Positions 57,772 to 64,000 of a DNA stretch of 64,000 nucleotides are shown here, one piece after another. Position 1 is the stretch's first letter. Every line of letters starts with the position of its first letter. Below the pieces are notes generated by a model. It was not told the origin of the DNA. It worked only from the letters and a program-made list of their open reading frames with translations, and did not search any database. The stretch comes from Irpex lacteus (Eukaryota > Basidiomycota > Agaricomycetes > Polyporales > Irpicaceae): assembly GCA_001986395.2 (NCBI GenBank), contig MQVO02000003.1:806001-870000 (forward strand), in the 5' to 3' direction. The position numbers were made by a program, and so were the translations under genes.

Positions 57772-60333
57772 ATGCCGTTCGAACGATATCTCAACCCACA
57801 GTCCTCAGACGAGACCTCAGCCGCCCACCAGTCTGCCTACGATGTCTCTTCGTCGTCCAAACACGACGGTCACATCGACCAGTCAATATTCTCCAACAAT
57901 GTTCAGTTCCAGATGCCCCAGCTCATGCTGGGCCCGACCCTCCCCCCAGGCGGCGGCGCAGAGGTCCTCCCCGCAGGCATCGTCGGCAACACCAACGCTG
58001 TAGCCTCCACATGGCTCAGCCCTAGTTTTTCCCGCTACAACTCTGACTAGTATGTTCTAATCCGTGCACTACATTTCATCTCTTACACCTTGCCCAGCTG
58101 GATGCTTCCGCCTCAGGATGCACTCCCGATATCTCACCCAGTCGTCCTTCCCAGCTATCAATCGCCGGCTGGCTCAAGACTGAATCTACCGTCGTTTCAT
58201 TCTACCAACTCGAATACTGTCTTGTCGTCTCCTTCCCCGTCTCTTCCTGTCTCTTCCAAATATTCGATATCATCTGCCTTCGACCAGCAGCCTATTTCCC
58301 ACAACCCTATGTCCTTTCCTCTGCCTGTCCCGGTCGCCTTTCCGTTGACGGTTCCCAATGCGTCCGGCCTTCCCGTATATTCTGCATCCGGCTTCGATCT
58401 CCTATCTATACTGGCCCGTGTCGTCACCCGCCCAAATCCCAAGATCGTGCTCGGGCCAGTCGACATGACCTGTTCGTTTGTGGTCGTCGATGTCAGACGG
58501 TTTGATAGTCCCATCGTTTACGCATCTCCCACCTTTTGCAAACTCACGGGATATGCCGAGAACGAAGTGGTAGGCAGAAATTGCCGCTTCTTGCAATCAC
58601 CGGATGGCAATGTCCAGCGGGGAGAGCAACGGCGACACACTGCACCAGAGGCCGTGGCGCATATGCGCAAATCTCTCTCCGCAGACAAGGAGTGCCAAGT
58701 CAGCCTAATCAACTATCGAAAGGATGGATCGGCCTTCGTCAACTTGGTCACCGTCATTCCCGTCCGTGGCGGTGTTCACAACACCCAGGAGGAGGCAGAT
58801 GAAGTCGTATATCAAATAGGCTTCCAGGTCGATCTCACCGAACAGCCCAACGCCATACTGCAGAAGCTGAGAGACGGTAGCTACATGGTCAATTACAGCA
58901 GGGACACCGGAACAGTACCTGGGACGTCAAAAACCGACTGGAGGATTAACCCTGCAGGGCTCGGGGTCTCCAAGTCTTTGCGAGCTCTCCTCAACGATGC
59001 CGATTTCCTTCACTCCATGCCATTCAGCCTGTCCACCACCACACTGTCCATCGCGCCACCGGAGCCCCGTAACCGCAACGACGCATACGACGGGAACAAA
59101 CCGCTAAGTCTTCTACTGCTCGAAGCATCTCCCGACTTCGTCTTGGCGCTATCACTCAAAGGAGCGTTCCTCTACGTCTCACCCTCCGTCAGACGGGTGA
59201 TCGGTTACGAAGCGGAAGATCTGGTGGGCAAGTCGATAACAGACTTCTGTCACGAGGCAGACAAGGTTCCGCTAGTCCGCGAACTTAAAGAATCGTCAGC
59301 GGCAGCTACGAACGTTGCCTCAACTAACTCGTCATCATCGGAACCTTCGTCCTCGGCGCCACATTCGCAGACTCAGTCATCGCTCGGCCCACGTGTTGTC
59401 GACCTCCTCTTTCGTATGCGCGTAAAAGACGACGACTCATCGTATGTGTGGCTCGAATGTCGCGGACGGCTGTACGTGGAGCCGGGCAAAGGCCGCAAAG
59501 CGATCATACTCAGTGGACGAGTGCGGAGTATGGCGTCGTTGACGTGGGCGCCGATCGCCCGCGCCGGTGGGCTGGCCGCTCCCATCCGCGTCCCGGTACG
59601 CAAAGATGACTCTAGCATCGCGTTCCAGGAGCGTGAGCAGGAGTTCTGGGGTCTCCTGAGCTCTGGCGGTTCCTTCTTGTTCTCGGGAACTTCTGTACGG
59701 GACGTTCTCGGGTGGGGCGCAGGCGAGGTTATGGGACGATCTCTATGCGACTTCGTCGGCGGACGCGATCCTGTGCAGGGGAAGCATATGCTGGAAGAGA
59801 CTCTTCGTCAGTCGTTCGCCGACCCAAGTCTCGAGACGAGGAATGTGGCTTGTGAGCTGAAGAGGAAAGACGGCTCGCAAGTCGCGGTGGAGGTCATCTT
59901 TTATCACCCTCTCGACGAACATCGTCCCTGGATGTCTGGCCCCTCTTCGAATCGAGACAGGCCGCTTGTCTGTCAAGTCAAGGTATCAAGCGTGGCCATC
60001 TCTCCTTCCGTGCCCGCTAGACTGGTGCACCCGGAGGCTACACAAGTGTTCGACGAACTCGGCAGCACCTGCGAGAGCACTTGGCAATACGAACTCCAGC
60101 AGCTCAAATACGCCAACCAGAGATTACGGGAGGAGGTCGAGGCACTGGAGACACATGTCCAGCAGGAGTCGGAGGCTCAGGCGCGTACGCGAGCGATTCA
60201 AGATCGCACGTACCGTCGATCCTCGGTGGCATATCCACCGTCCTGGGCAACTGCGATGCAGCCCATGGGCCATCATCCAGGAACGGGTTCTAAGCGTGCA
60301 TGGGATGGAGAGGTGCTCGGGTACCCTGGGTGA
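57772..60333 (+). CDS. WC1: White collar 1 blue-light photoreceptor, LOV/PAS, no zinc finger
   Basis: Two exons, 57772-58049 and 58098-60333, give 837 residues. The LOV domain starts near residue 205; the flavin-binding loop is VVGRNCRFLQSPDGNV, with the adduct-forming Cys at residue 255, preceded by YASPTFCKLTGYAENEVV. A second PAS domain (PDFVLALSLKGAFLYVSPSV, VIGYEAEDLVGKSITDF) and a third (SGGSFLFSGTSVRDVLGWGA) follow, then a short coiled coil (LKYANQRLREEVEALETHVQ). There is no GATA zinc finger, as in other basidiomycete WC-1 proteins, whose DNA binding comes from the partner WC-2. It senses blue light and activates light-induced genes. Confidence 0.95.
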
Positions 60334-60672
60334 TTATCGTCGACGGAAAGAGAGGAAACGGAGGTCCGTTCTTAGCTACTAATATCATCATACATACGAA
60401 CATTGTACATGACATGATCGTTTTCTCGTGGGCATTCTTACTGTATATCATACTCGGCTGCTATCAATACATGCATGCCTTATTTGCGTTTTTTTCGCCG
60501 TTCTTCTACGTCATACATAACATACCACATTCTTGTCGAACAATTTGGAGATCGAGTAGTGTAGGTAGAGCATATGCATGCATTGTAATATACAGAATGC
60601 AATAGTACAGATATGATGCGGTTGCGACTGGGCACAGAATATGAAATACGATCTAAGACGCGGAGGAGCCTC
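60334..60672. other. Convergent intergenic region
   Basis: A 339 bp AT-rich spacer holding the 3' UTRs of WC1 (plus) and the PDK gene (minus). Confidence 0.5.
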
Positions 60673-62434
60673 TCACGGGAGTGGCTCTGCGCTGCTGGAT
60701 AACTTGTTCAAGTGGATATACACGTCCGTGCCGAAACCATCCATTGAGATCAAACGAAGGTCACCACCAAAGTAACGAGCATACTGGACAGAAGCAGAGG
60801 GTTAGTCTGATAGAATACAGCAACAGCAGAGTACGCACCAATCTCGACAATGGCAAACCATAACCAAAACCGGCCATAGGGGCGTTGAAATCGCTGGCCT
60901 GGAAGTCTTCCTGGATATTCTGGCCCTCCATGGTGGTGTACATGTACGTCCAAATGAGTGGAATCGCGCTGCGGGCGATTCCTCCCCCTTCATCGGAAAT
61001 CTTGATCGTAATGTCTTCTTTGCCCTCGACCACTATAACCTTGATAGGAGGGAAATGATCCTCGTTCTCAGGGCCATAACGCTCGACGACTGCACGCAGA
61101 GAGTTCTTGAGAAGCTCAAAGACAATGTGCGAAAGGTGTCCGGGGACGTAGGGGAAGTAGAGGTCTTTCGGGCAGATGAGCTGTACGGGCGGTCCTTTGA
61201 ACATCGCGTAGTGTTCTTCGCAGACAAATCTGTTGAGACCGGCTCAGTAACCCGAAGGGCGGAAATCAGCCACGAGGTCGCTAACCTTGAGTTCTCAATC
61301 GCTTCGTGCACTATATCGTGGACGTTCTAATCAATTGCGGTTGAGCTGCGAGGAAATGTTAAACAGTGTAAATGGGACTCACCGATCGTGTGCAAATGAT
61401 CCCAACATAATCTGGGTGTGGTTGCAGAGTATTAAGGGCGACATCTGGGGATACGTTGTTAGCCTAAGAACCAGGTACAACCGTCTGCAGAAAGCTCACG
61501 TTGACCGATCAGAAAACGGATACCAATACGAGAGAGATAGAATCTATCCAACCAATGCTGAACATCGAGATTGATATTACGAGCATTGCGACTGCGTTTC
61601 CACTCCAAAACACCCTGAGCAACGGTTGTCACTGTTGGATCGTGACGCTTCTTGATCAACTCCAGCGTTTTCGTGAACTGCTTATTGTAATCCCGAACTT
61701 CCGGCGGCCAGACAATGCTCGAGGTATTCGCAAAGTATCTTCTCCATTCGTTGGGACGATGTCGGTATGGAACAGCAATAGTAATGATCATGACCACTTA
61801 CCGGCGCTCCATAGGTATCCGTCGCTTCGTTGGGTGCGATGAGTTTCCATTGCCATTAGAAAAGGACGTCGATGCGACTGAGGGTGTGGTATAGTCTTCG
61901 GAGAAATACGTCAAAGACGGGTTCGGTGTCGATTCAGGGAGCGATGCCTGGTTGGGGGCGGATACAAAAAGTGCCTCTCTGAGATGGGGCGGGAGATGGA
62001 TAGGGGGAAAGTGGACCAGTTCCTACAGAGTGACTCGTTGAACATCTTCACTCGCAAGGCAAAGAGCAGCGTACCTCAAACGACTGGGCGTACCAGTCCT
62101 TGACCTTCTTTATGGAAGGCATATGGCTGAGATCATGCGGGAGTTGGTCAAGCTCTTTGACACGGTGTGCGAGACGTATTGGGAGCTCCTCTGTCCAATG
62201 TGTGAGATAGTGGGCAGGAGGGTCGAAGCCACGACTCACCGAGGAGGAACTGGCTGGCCTTGAGAAGCGTACCCTGACTAGGGTTCTGGCCAAACAAGAC
62301 CATTTGCTGAAGAGAGACTGGGTCGCGTGAGTCGTGAGTCATGCCTGTGCACGGAAAGACGTACCTCCAGTCTGAGGGAAGGAAGCGAAGTGGTGGATCT
62401 TATCCCATAGGGATTTAGATATGCGAAAGGACAT
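60673..62434 (-). CDS. Mitochondrial pyruvate dehydrogenase kinase family protein
   Basis: Several short introns interrupt this minus-strand gene; the start is the ATG of [18 protein letters not shown], an amphipathic, basic start compatible with mitochondrial import. The N-terminal four-helix domain follows ([37 protein letters not shown]). The GHKL ATPase motifs are clear: N box [17 protein letters not shown]1 DEGGGIA, and G2 [11 protein letters not shown], then [20 protein letters not shown]. These kinases phosphorylate and switch off the E1 subunit of pyruvate or branched-chain ketoacid dehydrogenase; the two classes cannot be told apart by eye. A Ser/Asn-rich insert lies between [18 protein letters not shown] and the helical part. 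Confidence 0.88.
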
Positions 62435-63015
62435 TGTGGGCGTGCGATGGACGACTCGGGGCAGCAAACAGCATGTATATGGTGGACGAAAGACGGCGAG
62501 GGGCGCGGGCGGAGGCAGTCGCGAGTTAAGAGACAAGCTCAGGGAATATCGAGAGATGGTATTTAGCGGCGGAAACTGATCGTCCGCTGAGTTTCACGTG
62601 CGGCTCTTCGGCCGAGTCCTGCCCTGGCTCGCTCTCCGCCAATCTCTCTCTCGCTTCACTGTCTTCTTTCTTGAGATATTGGCACACGGTGGTTCAATTT
62701 GATCACTTGTAGCTCTCACGTCTCCGCTCTAGGCTTAGCAGACACCGGCGAGAGGCGGAGGTACAAGGGAACAGGAGGGAACAAGGGCCTTTCACGGGCG
62801 TCTCTTTCATCTACCCCGCATTCTGCCCGCTATCACATGCCCCTACCCCACTCAAATTCGCACCTCCGAAAATCAAAATCGTGCCCCGCACTCACGGAAC
62901 TCATCAATAGCAACGGTCAAGTCTCTCGTACAGCTCGCCAACGAACACTCGTCTGACGATAATTATTATGGTATCAACGCATTAATGCTACCTGTGTCTG
63001 TCCCGGCCCTCAGCC
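62435..63015. other. Intergenic, PDK promoter side
   Basis: A 581 bp spacer between the PDK start and the MAP kinase 3' end, both minus. A plus-strand frame at 62699-62956 has no recognisable features and lacks an identifiable promoter. Confidence 0.45.

Positions 63016-64000
<985 letters not shown>

Noticed and set aside
62339..62536. Upstream in-frame extension of the PDK gene.
   Set aside because: The extension begins at a TTG, not an ATG; the first ATG in frame is at 62434.

Overview
The window is nuclear DNA of a filamentous basidiomycete, most likely an Agaricomycete. Genes lie close together on both strands and are cut by many 50-65 bp introns. The blue-light receptor has a LOV domain but no zinc finger, as in basidiomycetes, and the protein set (Kre9-like wall protein, Skt5 with a CaaX box, Slt2-type MAP kinase, GH20, GH25) is fungal. 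I see no rRNA, no convincing tRNA, no CRISPR and no intact transposon. All gene models are spliced by eye from GT-AG (and a few GC-AG) junctions checked for reading phase.

Layout. 1-7.5 kb: secreted M28 peptidase, DNAJC17-type J/RRM protein, RNA polymerase I/III subunit AC19, an unrecognised protein, and a DUF2855 protein. 8.2-15 kb: GH25 lysozyme, Yvh1 phosphatase, the GPI transamidase catalytic subunit Gpi8, and an alpha/beta hydrolase ending in a peroxisomal signal. 15.4-24.2 kb: the Tup1 corepressor, an HCNGP/SAP30BP protein with an apparent one-base frameshift, SmD1 and mitochondrial AsnRS. 25.8-34.2 kb: a possible MED25-ACID-like protein, a kinesin, a Kre9-like membrane protein, a Med9-like protein and a Sos7-like kinetochore protein. 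34.7-41.2 kb: GH20 hexosaminidase and a BTB/CAP-Gly protein.

41.4-50.3 kb: Tsr3 and mitoribosomal mL41 sharing a 75 bp divergent promoter, the ADP/ATP carrier, a zinc alcohol dehydrogenase and Skt5/Chs4. 50.3-52.8 kb is a gene-poor stretch with one candidate cysteine-rich small protein. 52.8-64 kb: ribosomal protein uL16, an Spt21-like regulator, the WC-1 photoreceptor, a pyruvate dehydrogenase kinase family protein, and the 3' part of an Slt2-type MAP kinase that runs off the window end.

Most genes are unlinked housekeeping functions, and I see no biosynthetic cluster. Several concern the cell wall or surface (GH20, Kre9-like, Skt5, Slt2-type kinase, Gpi8). The most noteworthy signals are the HCNGP frameshift, clustered GC-AG introns with tiny exons in GH20 and GH25, the cysteine-rich candidate, and the possible MED25-like protein.
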